A stretch of DNA of 64,000 nt from Mycobacterium sp. PSTR-4-N (GTDB lineage: Bacteria; Actinomycetota; Actinomycetes; Mycobacteriales; Mycobacteriaceae). Of the stretch, positions 8,472 through 17,116 are shown in pieces; the first letter of the stretch is position 1; each line of letters opens with the position of its first letter. Position numbers and translations under genes: made by a program. Location: assembly GCF_022348085.1 (NCBI RefSeq), contig NZ_JAKRFN010000009.1:1-64000 (forward strand), in the 5' to 3' direction. The notes under the pieces were generated by a model. That model was not told the DNA's origin. It saw only the letters and a list, made by a program, of their open reading frames with translations, and did not search any database.

Positions 8472-10114
8472 TGGTCACCTCCTCTGCGCGAGCAGACATG
8501 AACTCGAGCAATCGGGGCCCGCAGCGCTCGAGTTCGCGTCTGCTCGCCCTGATCCGGAACACCTGGCGGACGCTGACGTCGATGGGCACCGCGCTGGTGC
8601 TGCTGTTCCTGCTGGCGCTCGCCGCGATCCCGGGCGCACTGCTGCCGCAGCGCAGCCTCAACGAGAGCAAGGTCGCCGAGTACCTCGCCGAGCACCCGAC
8701 GATCGGGCCCTGGCTGGACCGCGTGCAGGCCTTCGACGTGTTCTCCAGCTTCTGGTTCACCGCGATCTACGTGTTGCTGTTCGTATCGCTGGTCGGCTGT
8801 CTGACCCCCCGGCTGGCCGAACACGTACGCAGTCTGCGCGCCGACCCGGTCGCCGCACCGCGCAACCTGGGACGGCTGCCCAAGCACCACATCGCACAGG
8901 TCGACGGCGAGATCACTGCGGTGGCCGAGGCGATGGACCGGCAACTGTCCGGCTGGCGGCGGTTCACCCGCAGCGCGGGGAGCGCAACAGAGATCTCCGC
9001 GGAGAAGGGCTATCTGCGCGAGTTCGGCAACATCGTGTTCCACTTCTCGCTGCTGGGTCTGCTCGTCGCGGTCGCGGCCGGCAAGCTGTTCAGCTACGAG
9101 GGCAACGTCATCGTCGTCGCCGACGGTGGGCCCGGCTTCTGCTCGGCGTCGCCCGCAGCGTTCGACTCCTTCCGGGCGGGCAACACCGTCGACGGCACCT
9201 CGCTGTATCCGATGTGCGTGCGGGTCAACGACTTCCAGGCGAATTACCTCGACAACGGACAGGCCACGTCCTTCCAGGCCGACATCGACTACCAGGCCGG
9301 TGACGATCTGACGTCGGGCACCTGGCGGCCCTACCTGCTGAAGGTCAACGAGCCGTTGCGCGTCGGCGGTGACCGCGTCTACCTGCAGGGCCACGGCTAC
9401 GCACCGACGTTCAGCGTGACGTTCCCCGACGGCCAGACCCGCACGCAGACACTCCAGTGGCGCCCCGAGGACCAGATCACCTTTCTGTCCTCGGGCGCGA
9501 TGCGCTTCGACCCGCCGGGCGGGACGTATTCCGACGAGCGGGAGCGGCGCCGCAACCAGATCGCGATCCAGGGCCTGTTCGCCCCGACCGAGCAACTCGA
9601 CGGCACGCTGCTGTCGTCGAAGTTCCCGGCGCTGAACGATCCCGCGGTCGCCATCGACATCTACAAGGGCGACACCGGACTGGACACCGGCCGTCCCCAG
9701 TCGCTGTTCTCACTGGATCCTCGGATGATCGACCAGGGCCGGTTGACCAAGGTCGCCCGCGTCAACCTGAGCAAGGGCCAGGACACGCGGCTGCCCGACG
9801 GCACGATCGTGCGCTTCGACGGCGCGGTGCCGTTCGTCAACCTGCAGGTCTCCCACGACCCCGCCCAGGTCTGGGTGCTGGTGTTCGCGATGACGATGAT
9901 GGGCGGACTGATCGTGTCGCTGGTGGTGCGTCGTCGCCGCGTCTGGGTGCGTCTGACGTCGGGACCGCCGGGTACCGTGAACGTCGAGCTCGGCGGGCTG
10001 GCGCGCACCGACAATTCAGGGTGGGGCGACGAGTTCGAGCGCCTCACGGCGAAGTTGCTCTCGGCTGCCGGGGGCACCACACCGTCCAGGGAGAAGGAAA
10101 CGGATCGGGCATGA
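8471..10114 (+). CDS. resB: Cytochrome c biogenesis protein ResB
   Basis: A 547-residue ResB (Ccs1) family protein, the partner of CcsA in haem export and ligation of System II. Three N-terminal helices (LVLLFLLALAAIPGALLPQ about residue 40; SFWFTAIYVLLFVSLVGCL about 95; IVFHFSLLGLLVAVAAGKLF about 190), a long extracytoplasmic domain, and a final helix (VLVFAMTMMGGLIVSLVV, about 475) match the family. ATG 8471 is preferred because earlier in-frame codons are antisense-like and overlap ccdA. Overlaps ccsA by 4 nt. Confidence 0.95.
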   Translation: MVTSSARADMNSSNRGPQRSSSRLLALIRNTWRTLTSMGTALVLLFLLALAAIPGALLPQRSLNESKVAEYLAEHPTIGPWLDRVQAFDVFSSFWFTAIYVLLFVSLVGCLTPRLAEHVRSLRADPVAAPRNLGRLPKHHIAQVDGEITAVAEAMDRQLSGWRRFTRSAGSATEISAEKGYLREFGNIVFHFSLLGLLVAVAAGKLFSYEGNVIVVADGGPGFCSASPAAFDSFRAGNTVDGTSLYPMCVRVNDFQANYLDNGQATSFQADIDYQAGDDLTSGTWRPYLLKVNEPLRVGGDRVYLQGHGYAPTFSVTFPDGQTRTQTLQWRPEDQITFLSSGAMRFDPPGGTYSDERERRRNQIAIQGLFAPTEQLDGTLLSSKFPALNDPAVAIDIYKGDTGLDTGRPQSLFSLDPRMIDQGRLTKVARVNLSKGQDTRLPDGTIVRFDGAVPFVNLQVSHDPAQVWVLVFAMTMMGGLIVSLVVRRRRVWVRLTSGPPGTVNVELGGLARTDNSGWGDEFERLTAKLLSAAGGTTPSREKETDRA

Positions 10115-11082
10115 ACACCACCCACATCGATCTCGGGCTGGCCCGCTACTCCGACTGGGCGTTCACGTCGTCGATCGTCGTGCTCGTGGTGGCCCTGCTG
10201 CTGCTCGCCGTCGAGCTGGCCTACAGCCGTGGGCGCCGGGTCGAGCATCGCGATCTCGTGGCCGCCGGCTCGGTGGCCGGTGACGGACCCGGTCGGGTGT
10301 ACGACGCGCCGCGGCGGCCGTTCGACGAGCGGATCGGGTCGGCCGGCCTGGCCATGGTGTACGTCGGCATCGGCCTGTTGCTGGCCTGCATCGTGCTGCG
10401 CGGACTGTCCACGGCGCGGGTGCCGTGGGGCAACATGTACGAGTTCATCAACCTGACCAGCTTCTGTGGTCTGGTGGCGGGTGCCGTGGTCCTGCGGAAA
10501 CCGCAGTACCGGTCGCTGTGGGTGTTCGTGCTGGTGCCGGTACTGATCCTGCTGACGGTGTCGGGCAAATGGCTGTACTCACATGCCGCCCCCGTGATGC
10601 CGGCGCTGCAGTCCTACTGGCTGCCCATCCACGTCTCTGTCGTCAGCCTCGGCTCCGGGGTGTTCCTGGTGGCCGGGGTGGCGAGCATCCTGTTCCTGCT
10701 GAAGATGTCTGCGCTGGGAGATGCCGGCCGCACCGACACCATCGGCCGCATCGTGTCGCGGCTGCCCGACGCGCAGACACTCGACCGCATCGCCTACCGG
10801 ACCACCATCTTCGCGTTCCCGATCTTCGGGTTCGGCGTGATCTTCGGCGCCATCTGGGCCGAGGAGGCGTGGGGCCGCTACTGGGGTTGGGACCCCAAGG
10901 AGACGGTGTCGTTCATCGCCTGGGTCGTCTACGCGGCGTACCTGCACGCCCGGTCGACGGCCGGCTGGCGCGACCGCAAGGCCGCCTGGATCAACGTGGT
11001 CGGCTTCGTCGCGATGGTCTTCAACCTGTTCTTCATCAACCTGGTGACGGTCGGACTGCACTCGTACGCCGGCGTCGGCTGA
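10111..11082 (+). CDS. ccsA: Cytochrome c biogenesis protein CcsA/CcsB (haem handling)
   Basis: A 323-residue multi-pass membrane protein. The tryptophan-rich haem-handling WWD signature is visible as EEAWGRYWGWDPKET (about residues 251-265), with conserved His residues near WLYSHAAPVM and VGLHSY. With ResB it exports haem and attaches it to apocytochrome c, as needed for the cytochrome bcc-aa3 branch. ATG 10111 overlaps the resB stop (ATGA). It closes the cytochrome c maturation run; 22 nt separate it from the MinD-like gene. Confidence 0.96.
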   Translation: MNTTHIDLGLARYSDWAFTSSIVVLVVALLLLAVELAYSRGRRVEHRDLVAAGSVAGDGPGRVYDAPRRPFDERIGSAGLAMVYVGIGLLLACIVLRGLSTARVPWGNMYEFINLTSFCGLVAGAVVLRKPQYRSLWVFVLVPVLILLTVSGKWLYSHAAPVMPALQSYWLPIHVSVVSLGSGVFLVAGVASILFLLKMSALGDAGRTDTIGRIVSRLPDAQTLDRIAYRTTIFAFPIFGFGVIFGAIWAEEAWGRYWGWDPKETVSFIAWVVYAAYLHARSTAGWRDRKAAWINVVGFVAMVFNLFFINLVTVGLHSYAGVG

Positions 11083-11104
11083 GACCGGGTGTAGGAATGA
11101 TCGG

Positions 11105-12223
11105 GTGGTGACCGATACGCCGGGGAGCTTTCGCGCGCAACATCGATTCTCCGACCCGATGGCCGAGGTACCGGCGGAGTGGACGGCGCCGACGCCGCCG
11201 CGGGGCTTGCCGAGGGTGACCGTCGCCGACGCTGCCCCCCGACCCGGCTCCGACGTTCCCGATCCGCCGCCGTATCTGGATCTGTCGACGGTCGCGCTGC
11301 TGGGCAAGGCCCGCAAGGGGCCGTCGTCGGGATGGCGGAAGTGGCTGTACCGGGGTTCCGGTGGTCTCGTCGACGCGGGGGAGAGCCCGCGCGCCGTGCG
11401 GCACGACCAGCTGGTGGCGCAGGTCCAGACACCGCTGCGCAGCTGCTACCGGATCGCGATGCTGTCGCAGAAGGGCGGCGTGGGCAAGACGACGATCACC
11501 GCGACGCTCGGTGCGACGTTCGCGAGTACCCGTGGCGACCGGGTGGTCGCGGTGGACGCGAACCCCGACCGCGGCACGTTGAGCCAGAAGGTGCCGGTGG
11601 AAACCGCCGCGACAGTCCGGCACCTGTTGCGTGACATCGAGGGCATCGACTCCTACAGCGATGTGCGGCAGTACACGTCGCAGGGCGCCAGCCGGCTCGA
11701 GGTGCTGGCGTCGGAGAGTGATCCGGCGGTGTCGGAGGCGTTCAGCGCCGACGACTACGGGCGCACGCTCGACCTGCTCGAGCGGTTCTACAGCGTGGTG
11801 CTCACCGACTGCGGGACGGGCATGCTGCATTCGGCGATGTCAGCCGTGCTCGACAAGGCCGACGCGCTCGTGGTGATCAGTTCGGGCTCGGTGGACGGGG
11901 CGCGCAGCGCGTCGGCGACCCTGGACTGGCTCGACGCGCACGGGCGAGAAGACCTGGTGCGCACCTCGATTGCGGTCATCAACGGGGTGCGGCCGCGGTC
12001 GCGGCGCAGCGACAGGAAGGTCGACCTCGACAAGGTCGTCGACCACTTCACCCGACGCTGCCGAGCCGTCTGCCAGGTTCCGTTCGATCCGCATCTGGAA
12101 GAAGGCGCCGAAGTGGCCCTCGAGCGATTGCGCCCCGCGACCTCAGAAGCGCTGCTGGAGTTGGCTGCGACCGTCGCGCAAGGCTTTCCGGGCGCGCGGC
12201 AGTCGTCGCCGTCGCCGGCCTAG
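11105..12223 (+). CDS. MinD/ParA-like P-loop ATPase
   Basis: A 372-residue protein with an approximately 115-residue Pro-rich N-terminal region followed by a SIMIBI-class ATPase. The deviant Walker A is SQKGGVGKTTITATLG (about residues 120-135), VVAVDANPDRGTL is the switch I Asp region, and LTDCGTGM (about 235) is Walker B. The architecture resembles the Rv0530 gene at the same place in H37Rv and the ESX-associated MinD-like proteins. The cellular role is unknown; membrane positioning is an inference. Two adjacent GTG codons (11105, 11108) are possible starts. TAGGAA lies about 8 nt upstream. Confidence 0.85.
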   Translation: MVTDTPGSFRAQHRFSDPMAEVPAEWTAPTPPRGLPRVTVADAAPRPGSDVPDPPPYLDLSTVALLGKARKGPSSGWRKWLYRGSGGLVDAGESPRAVRHDQLVAQVQTPLRSCYRIAMLSQKGGVGKTTITATLGATFASTRGDRVVAVDANPDRGTLSQKVPVETAATVRHLLRDIEGIDSYSDVRQYTSQGASRLEVLASESDPAVSEAFSADDYGRTLDLLERFYSVVLTDCGTGMLHSAMSAVLDKADALVVISSGSVDGARSASATLDWLDAHGREDLVRTSIAVINGVRPRSRRSDRKVDLDKVVDHFTRRCRAVCQVPFDPHLEEGAEVALERLRPATSEALLELAATVAQGFPGARQSSPSPA

Positions 12224-12227
12224 CCGA

Positions 12228-12392
12228 TCAGGACCGCGGTTTGTCGTCGCGCGGGGTGATCCGGCGCAGGAAATCGGGATCGTCGTCGGGTCCGATGGTC
12301 CGCGTGCGCGGGCGCTGCGCAGACATCCGGGCCACCCGCCATCCGACGTAGACCAGTGCGGCCAGCACGAGAATCAGGAGCAAATAGGCCAC
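12228..12392 (-). CDS. Small single-pass membrane protein
   Basis: A 54-residue protein with one N-terminal membrane helix (AYLLLILVLAALVYVGW) and a charged Arg/Asp-rich cytosolic tail. The start is decided by an excellent Shine-Dalgarno (AGGAAGGAGG, 12399-12408) exactly 6 nt before GTG 12392; a TTG at 12413 would place that site inside the gene. Upstream TATATT (12412-12417) fits a -10. Its place corresponds to the Rv0530A-type small gene of H37Rv. It converges on the MinD-like gene with 4 nt between stops. No function is known. Confidence 0.75.
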   Translation of the reverse strand: MAYLLLILVLAALVYVGWRVARMSAQRPRTRTIGPDDDPDFLRRITPRDDKPRS

Positions 12393-12398
12393 TCGAAA

Positions 12399-12408
12399 CC
12401 TCCTTCCT
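12399..12408 (-). promoter_or_regulatory. Strong Shine-Dalgarno for the 54-aa membrane protein
   Basis: AGGAAGGAGG on the minus strand is among the strongest ribosome sites in the window. With a 6-nt spacer it fixes GTG 12392 as the start rather than the upstream in-frame TTG. Confidence 0.8.
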
Positions 12409-12428
12409 GTCAATATACGCGCCCTCGG

Positions 12429-12434
12429 TAGGCT
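12429..12434 (+). promoter_or_regulatory. -10 element (TAGGCT) of the DUF4229 gene
   Basis: TAGGCT sits 6 nt before GTG 12441, giving a predicted leaderless transcript. It shares a 48-bp divergent promoter region with the small membrane-protein gene on the other strand. Confidence 0.5.
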
Positions 12435-12440
12435 CGGACC

Positions 12441-12758
12441 GTGACTGACGAACGGCCTCGATCCCGGCTGCTGCTCGACGTCGCGGCGTACGTGGTGGCC
12501 CGCCTCGTCCTCGTCGTGGTGGTCACCGCGGCCATCCTCGGCATCGGAGCACTGATCGGGCTACAGGACTTCCCCGTCGTGGTGGCACTGATGTTCGCGA
12601 TCGTGATCGCACTCCCGCTGGGCATCTGGTTGTTCGCCCCGCTGCGGCGGCGGGCCACCGAGAGCATCGCCGCGTTCGACGAGCGCCGCCGCACCGAACG
12701 CGCGCAGCTACAGGCCCGGCTGCGGGGAGACGATCCGTCCGGCCCCGAGAAGGGCTGA
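12441..12758 (+). CDS. DUF4229 family membrane protein
   Basis: A 105-residue protein with two membrane helices (about residues 12-36, VAAYVVARLVLVVVVTAAILGIG; and 46-68, VVVALMFAIVIALPLGIWLF) followed by an RRR-rich, coiled-coil-like cytosolic tail. This matches the actinobacterial DUF4229 family and the Rv0531 position in H37Rv. Function unknown. GTG 12441 is supported by the TAGGCT -10 just upstream and by the divergent neighbour's promoter spacing. Confidence 0.82.
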   Translation: MTDERPRSRLLLDVAAYVVARLVLVVVVTAAILGIGALIGLQDFPVVVALMFAIVIALPLGIWLFAPLRRRATESIAAFDERRRTERAQLQARLRGDDPSGPEKG

Positions 12759-12816
12759 CCGGCCCCAGCAAACTTCAGCGGAATACTCACCGGAAGCGGT
12801 GGGTAACCCGCGTCAC

Positions 12817-13212
12817 ATGAGCGAGCACGATCTCATGACCGAACAGGGCGCCACCGGCGAGGGTGACGCGGGGGGTGCGGTAGCGCTGTACCAGCGCTGG
12901 ATCAAAGAGCTGTGGGCCGGCAGGACCACCGCAGCCGAGTTGGTGTCCGACGATTTCGTGGGTCATTGGCCCACCCGTGACGTGCAGGGGCCCGACCAGC
13001 TGCAGGCGATCGTCGACGACACACGCAAGCGACTGCGCGAATTGATGTTCGTCATCGATGTCGGGCCGCTCGTCGACGGGGATCTCGTGGCGGCCCGGTG
13101 GATCAGTACGGGGGCCACTACCTCGGGTCCGGCACGCTTCACCGGCAACGACATCCTGCGGGTGGCCGACGGCAAGGTCGTCGAGTACTGGACCGGCACG
13201 GCCCCCGCTTAG
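12817..13212 (+). CDS. SnoaL-like / NTF2-fold protein
   Basis: A 131-residue protein of the SnoaL-like polyketide-cyclase/NTF2 fold. The pattern ALYQRWIKELWAG, DDFVGHWP, a long helix with RLRELM, and ARFTGNDILRVADGKVVEYW (end) is typical. Members include cyclases, isomerases and small-molecule binders, so the activity is not predictable. ATG 12817 is used; GTG 12799 would add six residues. Its stop overlaps the convergent stop of the MoxR-cluster terminal gene (TTAG, 13209-13212). Confidence 0.75.
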   Translation: MSEHDLMTEQGATGEGDAGGAVALYQRWIKELWAGRTTAAELVSDDFVGHWPTRDVQGPDQLQAIVDDTRKRLRELMFVIDVGPLVDGDLVAARWISTGATTSGPARFTGNDILRVADGKVVEYWTGTAPA

Positions 13213-13928
13213 CGGGGTGCGGCGTCGGTGAGCAGTCGCTGCAGCGCGTCGAGGGGATCGCCTTGGCCCGGGTCGAGACGACGTGTCTGCGGCGACTGCT
13301 CAGGGTTCGTTCCGCCGCTCGGCGCCGGCGGTGCGGCGGCTACCGCGGGCGGGGGCGGCGGGGGCGCAAGAGGTGCGACGGTCCCCAGGTTCTGGAGCTT
13401 GGCCGCGATTCGACCGGCGGCGTCCGCCCGCACCGCACGCCGATCCGCGTCCGGGTCGTCGTTGCCCGTGAAGCATCCCGGCGGGGCACCGTCGATGACG
13501 TCCAGGGCGGCCGCGTAGCGCTCGCGGGCGTCGTCGAGCCGCGCTTCCCACGCCGCGACGTCACCTTGGCGTTCCCGTACCAGTTCGAGGTTGACCCGCA
13601 CCGGGCAGGAGCGGTCGAAGGCGCTGTGCGCCAACGACTCCGAGAACTCGGCGTCGGCGTCGGCGAGCCGGTCCTCGCGCACCGCCAGCGCGCCCGCGGC
13701 GAAATGTGCTGTCGCCGGTTCGATCACGCCGAATCTCTGCAGTACCGCGACGTCGTCGGAGAGCGCTCCGGTGGCGCCGGAGGCGAAGTCCTGCTGCGCC
13801 GATCGGCCTGCGACGACGACGGAGATCAGTATGCCGCCGATGACCAGCGCGAGAACGGCGGGCAGCGCCGACAGCAGCATGACGCGTCGCCGCCGCCGCA
13901 GCCGAGCGGGGCGGGGAGAGCCGGTCAT
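13209..13928 (-). CDS. Membrane-anchored protein with TPR-like region, last gene of MoxR cluster
   Basis: A 239-residue protein with one N-terminal membrane helix (MLLSALPAVLALVIGGILISVVVAG, about residues 17-41), then an alpha-helical region (HFAAGALAVREDRLADADAEF) reading like a tetratricopeptide repeat, and a Pro-rich low-complexity C-terminus with runs of PPPPPP. TPR proteins commonly end MoxR/VWA clusters and may scaffold them. It overlaps the upstream VWA gene by 4 nt. No specific function can be assigned. Confidence 0.7.
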   Translation of the reverse strand: MTGSPRPARLRRRRRVMLLSALPAVLALVIGGILISVVVAGRSAQQDFASGATGALSDDVAVLQRFGVIEPATAHFAAGALAVREDRLADADAEFSESLAHSAFDRSCPVRVNLELVRERQGDVAAWEARLDDARERYAAALDVIDGAPPGCFTGNDDPDADRRAVRADAAGRIAAKLQNLGTVAPLAPPPPPPAVAAAPPAPSGGTNPEQSPQTRRLDPGQGDPLDALQRLLTDAAPR

Positions 13929-14836
13929 GTCAGTACCTCGCGTGCCGTGGCGCGGGCGCGCCGTAGATCCCGCAGCGACCAGCCGATCTCGACGAGCAGC
14001 AGGGCCGACGCGACGAGCGTGAGCAGCCAGTAGAACTCGTCGCGCCGCTCACCGGCGATGCCGTCGGTCGGTGACGATTCGCTGGGCTGGTCCGTCGGTG
14101 GGAGCGGCTGGCCGGGGGACCGTGCCGACATTCCGACGCCGAGTTGGTCGGCGACCTCACGCAGCCGCTGCTCGCCGAGTGCGTCCGAGCCGTACCCGAA
14201 CACCTGACCGCCGTCGATCCGTCCGACCTCGAACTGCCCTTGAGGGACGGTGGACTGCGGCGCCCCTGAGCCGAAGTAATAGACCAGGTTGTCAGAACCG
14301 GGGTACTGCTGAGCCGCGGAGATGAGCTGGTAGCGCAACACCGTGGCAGCGGCGGCAGCGTCGACCGCATCGACGTCGTCACCGGCCACGGGCTCGAGTC
14401 CGGCGACGACGGGACGAAGGCTCCAGGTGTCCGCGGACAGCGGCCAGTCGATGGCGGGCCGGTCGGCGAAGGAGATCAGCGCGAACCGGGCGTCGGGATG
14501 GGCGTCGATCACGGCCCGGATGTCGTCGCGGATGCCGGTCATCCGGGGCCGGCCGGCGAAGTCCGGGATGGCCGAATCGGGGGAGCGGTCCACGACGAGG
14601 TAGATGTTCTCGCCGCCTCGAGCGGACGACGGTGCGCGCACCTCGGAGCGCATGCCGCCCGCCGGGCGCGCTGCGGCCAGCAAGAGCAGGGCCACGGCGA
14701 GTGTCATCGCGCCCCAACGCAGCGGTGCCCACCCGCCGGACGTGATCGCGGGCCAGGCGGACAGCGCGCGCAGGAGCAGCAGCACCGCGGCGACCGCGGC
14801 CAAGACCAGGGGAGGCAGCACCGGGTCGAACGTCAT
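13925..14836 (-). CDS. VWA-domain membrane protein (BatA/BatB-like)
   Basis: A 303-residue protein with two N-terminal helices, an extracytoplasmic von Willebrand A domain (NIYLVVDRSPDS about residue 84, FALISFADRP about 123) and a C-terminal helix (FYWLLTLVASALLLVEIGW). The MIDAS DxSxS is only partly kept (DRSPD), and the usual later Asp is replaced in YYFGSGAP, so metal binding is doubtful. It would work with MoxR and DUF58 in a chaperone-like complex. Overlaps the neighbouring genes by 4 nt on both sides. Confidence 0.8.
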   Translation of the reverse strand: MTFDPVLPPLVLAAVAAVLLLLRALSAWPAITSGGWAPLRWGAMTLAVALLLLAAARPAGGMRSEVRAPSSARGGENIYLVVDRSPDSAIPDFAGRPRMTGIRDDIRAVIDAHPDARFALISFADRPAIDWPLSADTWSLRPVVAGLEPVAGDDVDAVDAAAAATVLRYQLISAAQQYPGSDNLVYYFGSGAPQSTVPQGQFEVGRIDGGQVFGYGSDALGEQRLREVADQLGVGMSARSPGQPLPPTDQPSESSPTDGIAGERRDEFYWLLTLVASALLLVEIGWSLRDLRRARATAREVLT

Positions 14837-15789
14837 CGCCGCACCGCCAGCAGGGAGACCCCGAGCAGTCCGGCCAGCGCGAGACCGGCCACGAGGACCA
14901 CGGTGGGAGCGTCGCGTCGCTGGTCTGCGACACCGCGCCCCCCGGCGCTCATGGCGTCGAGCTCGCCGTCGAGGGTTGCCGCATCGAACCGGACGAACGT
15001 GCCGCCGCTGGATCGGGAGATGGCGGCCAGGTCGTCGGTTCGGCGTCCGGCTGTCGCGACGGCGTCGATCTGGATGCCGCCGCGGCGGGCCATGTCGATC
15101 ACCTGCTGGTCGGTGAACAGCGACGGCCTGTCGTCACCGGGCGCCCGCAACGATCCCGGCCCCAGGTAGATCACGGAGCGGCGGGTGTCGCCGGGCGCGT
15201 CGAAGCCGGGAAATCCGGTCAGGCACAGCGACAGGACGTCGGCGACGGTCGGGGCGTAGTCGGTGTATTCGACCGCGCCGGTGAAGGATTCCAGGCGCGA
15301 CCGATTGTCGGTGCGGCCCGCGTCGGCGTATTCGCCGAATCGTCCTGCGGCGAACTGGTAGTCGCGGGTCAGGGGCACGAGCCGGCGGTCAGCGGAGGTG
15401 AGCCCGATGCGCTGGGTGCCGTAGGTCAGTGCCTGGCGCGCGAAGTACCCGAGGAATTGTCCGGTCGCCGGATCGGTGGCGGGTTGACCGACGCAGAGCA
15501 TGATGTCGTCGCGCGGTCCGGCCCCGGTGTCGACCGGCGCAGTCGGTCGCGCGGTGGCCCAGACCGCCGTTGCGAACAGGAGGATCAGCAGCGCGACGGC
15601 GATCGCCGTCGCCCGGGTCTGCCGCCGCACCACCGCGCGGTATTCCGGGAGCCGCGTCATACGGCTGGTGTGAGCCAGCGGTTCTCGTCGCTGCGCCGCG
15701 CGCGGGGTCGGGAGCGCCACCGCGGCCACGACGACCAGAGTCAGCACGACCGCCCCGATGACGGGCACGGTCCACCAGGTCAGCCCCAT
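14833..15789 (-). CDS. VWA-domain membrane protein with degenerate metal site
   Basis: A 318-residue protein with an N-terminal helix (VPVIGAVVLTLVVVAAVALP), a second helix near residue 66 (IAVALLILLFATAVWA), a VWA-like domain and a C-terminal helix. At the expected MIDAS position it reads DIMLCVGQPATD, lacking the DxSxS signature, so it probably does not coordinate a metal. It forms a pair with the downstream VWA gene, as BatA/BatB proteins do. ATG 15789 overlaps the preceding gene by 10 nt. Confidence 0.75.
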   Translation of the reverse strand: MGLTWWTVPVIGAVVLTLVVVAAVALPTPRAAQRREPLAHTSRMTRLPEYRAVVRRQTRATAIAVALLILLFATAVWATARPTAPVDTGAGPRDDIMLCVGQPATDPATGQFLGYFARQALTYGTQRIGLTSADRRLVPLTRDYQFAAGRFGEYADAGRTDNRSRLESFTGAVEYTDYAPTVADVLSLCLTGFPGFDAPGDTRRSVIYLGPGSLRAPGDDRPSLFTDQQVIDMARRGGIQIDAVATAGRRTDDLAAISRSSGGTFVRFDAATLDGELDAMSAGGRGVADQRRDAPTVVLVAGLALAGLLGVSLLAVRR

Positions 15790-16253
15790 GAGCGGATCAC
15801 GTCCTCGGTGTCGGCGCCGAGCTCGTCGACGTCGGCCGCCGGGTCGGCGCTGAACTGGGCGTCACCGAGCGCTTCGAGAATCGGGGCCGCCGCGGCGAGA
15901 TCGCTTGCGGCGATGTCCTTGAGCTGCATGTACTGGGCGCGTCGGCCGGTGGCCTGATGCAAGAAACTACGCAGCGTCCGGCTCAGGGCGGCGCTGGCGG
16001 CGACGTCGGTGAGCTCGCCGGCCCGGTGGCGACGCAGGATCGTGCGGACGCGTCCTGCGAAGCGATGCCGCAGTAGACGTGCGTGGGCGTCTCGCACCAG
16101 GGGCATCGTGCGCAACCGCCCTGACGGCAGCGTCGAGACGAAAACGGCGGCGTACCAGAGGAGTACGACGAGGATCAAGCCCAGTCCGAGCCACAACCAC
16201 CACAGGGAGTAGCCCGGCGGTCCACTGACGAAGCGCAGGAGATCATCCGGCAC
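15780..16253 (-). CDS. Single-pass membrane protein of the MoxR cluster
   Basis: A 157-residue protein with one membrane helix (SLWWLWLGLGLILVVLLWYAAVFV, about residues 16-39) and a basic helical cytosolic domain (ARLLRHRFAGRVRTILRRHRAG). Small one-pass proteins often lie between DUF58 and VWA genes in MoxR clusters, in the place of DUF4381-type proteins; I cannot confirm that family by eye. It overlaps DUF58 by 11 nt and the VWA gene by 10 nt, so all are co-translated. Confidence 0.72.
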   Translation of the reverse strand: MPDDLLRFVSGPPGYSLWWLWLGLGLILVVLLWYAAVFVSTLPSGRLRTMPLVRDAHARLLRHRFAGRVRTILRRHRAGELTDVAASAALSRTLRSFLHQATGRRAQYMQLKDIAASDLAAAAPILEALGDAQFSADPAADVDELGADTEDVIRSWG

Positions 16254-17106
16254 GGGATCGCACCCTCGTCAATTCGGCTACGCGAGAACGCAACTCGGCG
16301 CTGCTCACCACCCTCACATGGGGAATCGCGTGCTCGGCCAACATCTCGGCAAGGCGTTGCCGGCGCCGGTGTTCGGCCCGCTCGTAGGCTCCGACCACTC
16401 GGGGATCGGCAGCGGCGGTCGCGAGCACCGGTCGACCGTCGCCGACGTCGTAGCCGCCGTCACGACCCACCTCCGTCGGCGAACGGTCGGCGACCATCGC
16501 CCAGAGCACGTCGTGGCGGGCTGCCAGGCGGCCCACGACATCGCCGAGCCGGCCGTCCACCTCGGGTTCGTCGGAGACCACGACGATGAGCATCGGGTGT
16601 CGGTAATGCGTTGCCACATACTGTAATTGGCACGTGATGTCGCTTCCGGCGCGATCACTGCCGGCGTCGTGGAAGCGGTGCAGCATGCTCTCGATGTGGG
16701 TCTCACCGCGGCGCAGCCGGATGTTCACGCTGCCGCGCCGGTCTCCGAACACCATGCCGATCTCGTCGGATCGGCCCAGCGTGATCAGTCCGATCGCACC
16801 GACGATGAGCCCGGCGATGTCGCTTTTGGTCTCTCCGCTCGGGGTTCTCGCGGTCATGTCGCGACCGGTGTCGGCCACCACGAGCACCTTGTGGTGCTTT
16901 TCGGAGACGAAGCGTTTGATCAGCACGTCGCCGGAGCGCGCGGAGGCCTTCCAGTCGATGTCGCGGACGTCGTCGCCGGGAACGTAGGGCCGCAGTTCGT
17001 CGAACTCCAGGGTGCGGGTGTGCACCAGCGCGTGCCGACCCCCGTCGAGCATGCCGCGGGTGTCGCCGCCGATAAGCGACCGGACCCTGCCCAGGTACTT
17101 ACCCAC
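16243..17106 (-). CDS. DUF58 domain-containing protein
   Basis: A 287-residue DUF58 protein. The family signature is clear: FDELRPYVPGDDVRDIDWKASARSG (about residues 34-58), followed by a VWA-like region (KVLVVADTGRDM about 73-84; MLIVVVSDEPEVDG about 171-184). DUF58 proteins nearly always pair with MoxR ATPases. GTG 17106 starts 10 nt after the MoxR stop. Function in mycobacteria is not settled; envelope-stress or protein-maturation roles are proposed for related clusters. Confidence 0.88.
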   Translation of the reverse strand: MGKYLGRVRSLIGGDTRGMLDGGRHALVHTRTLEFDELRPYVPGDDVRDIDWKASARSGDVLIKRFVSEKHHKVLVVADTGRDMTARTPSGETKSDIAGLIVGAIGLITLGRSDEIGMVFGDRRGSVNIRLRRGETHIESMLHRFHDAGSDRAGSDITCQLQYVATHYRHPMLIVVVSDEPEVDGRLGDVVGRLAARHDVLWAMVADRSPTEVGRDGGYDVGDGRPVLATAAADPRVVGAYERAEHRRRQRLAEMLAEHAIPHVRVVSSAELRSRVAELTRVRSRAG

Positions 17107-17116
17107 CGCCGCCCCG

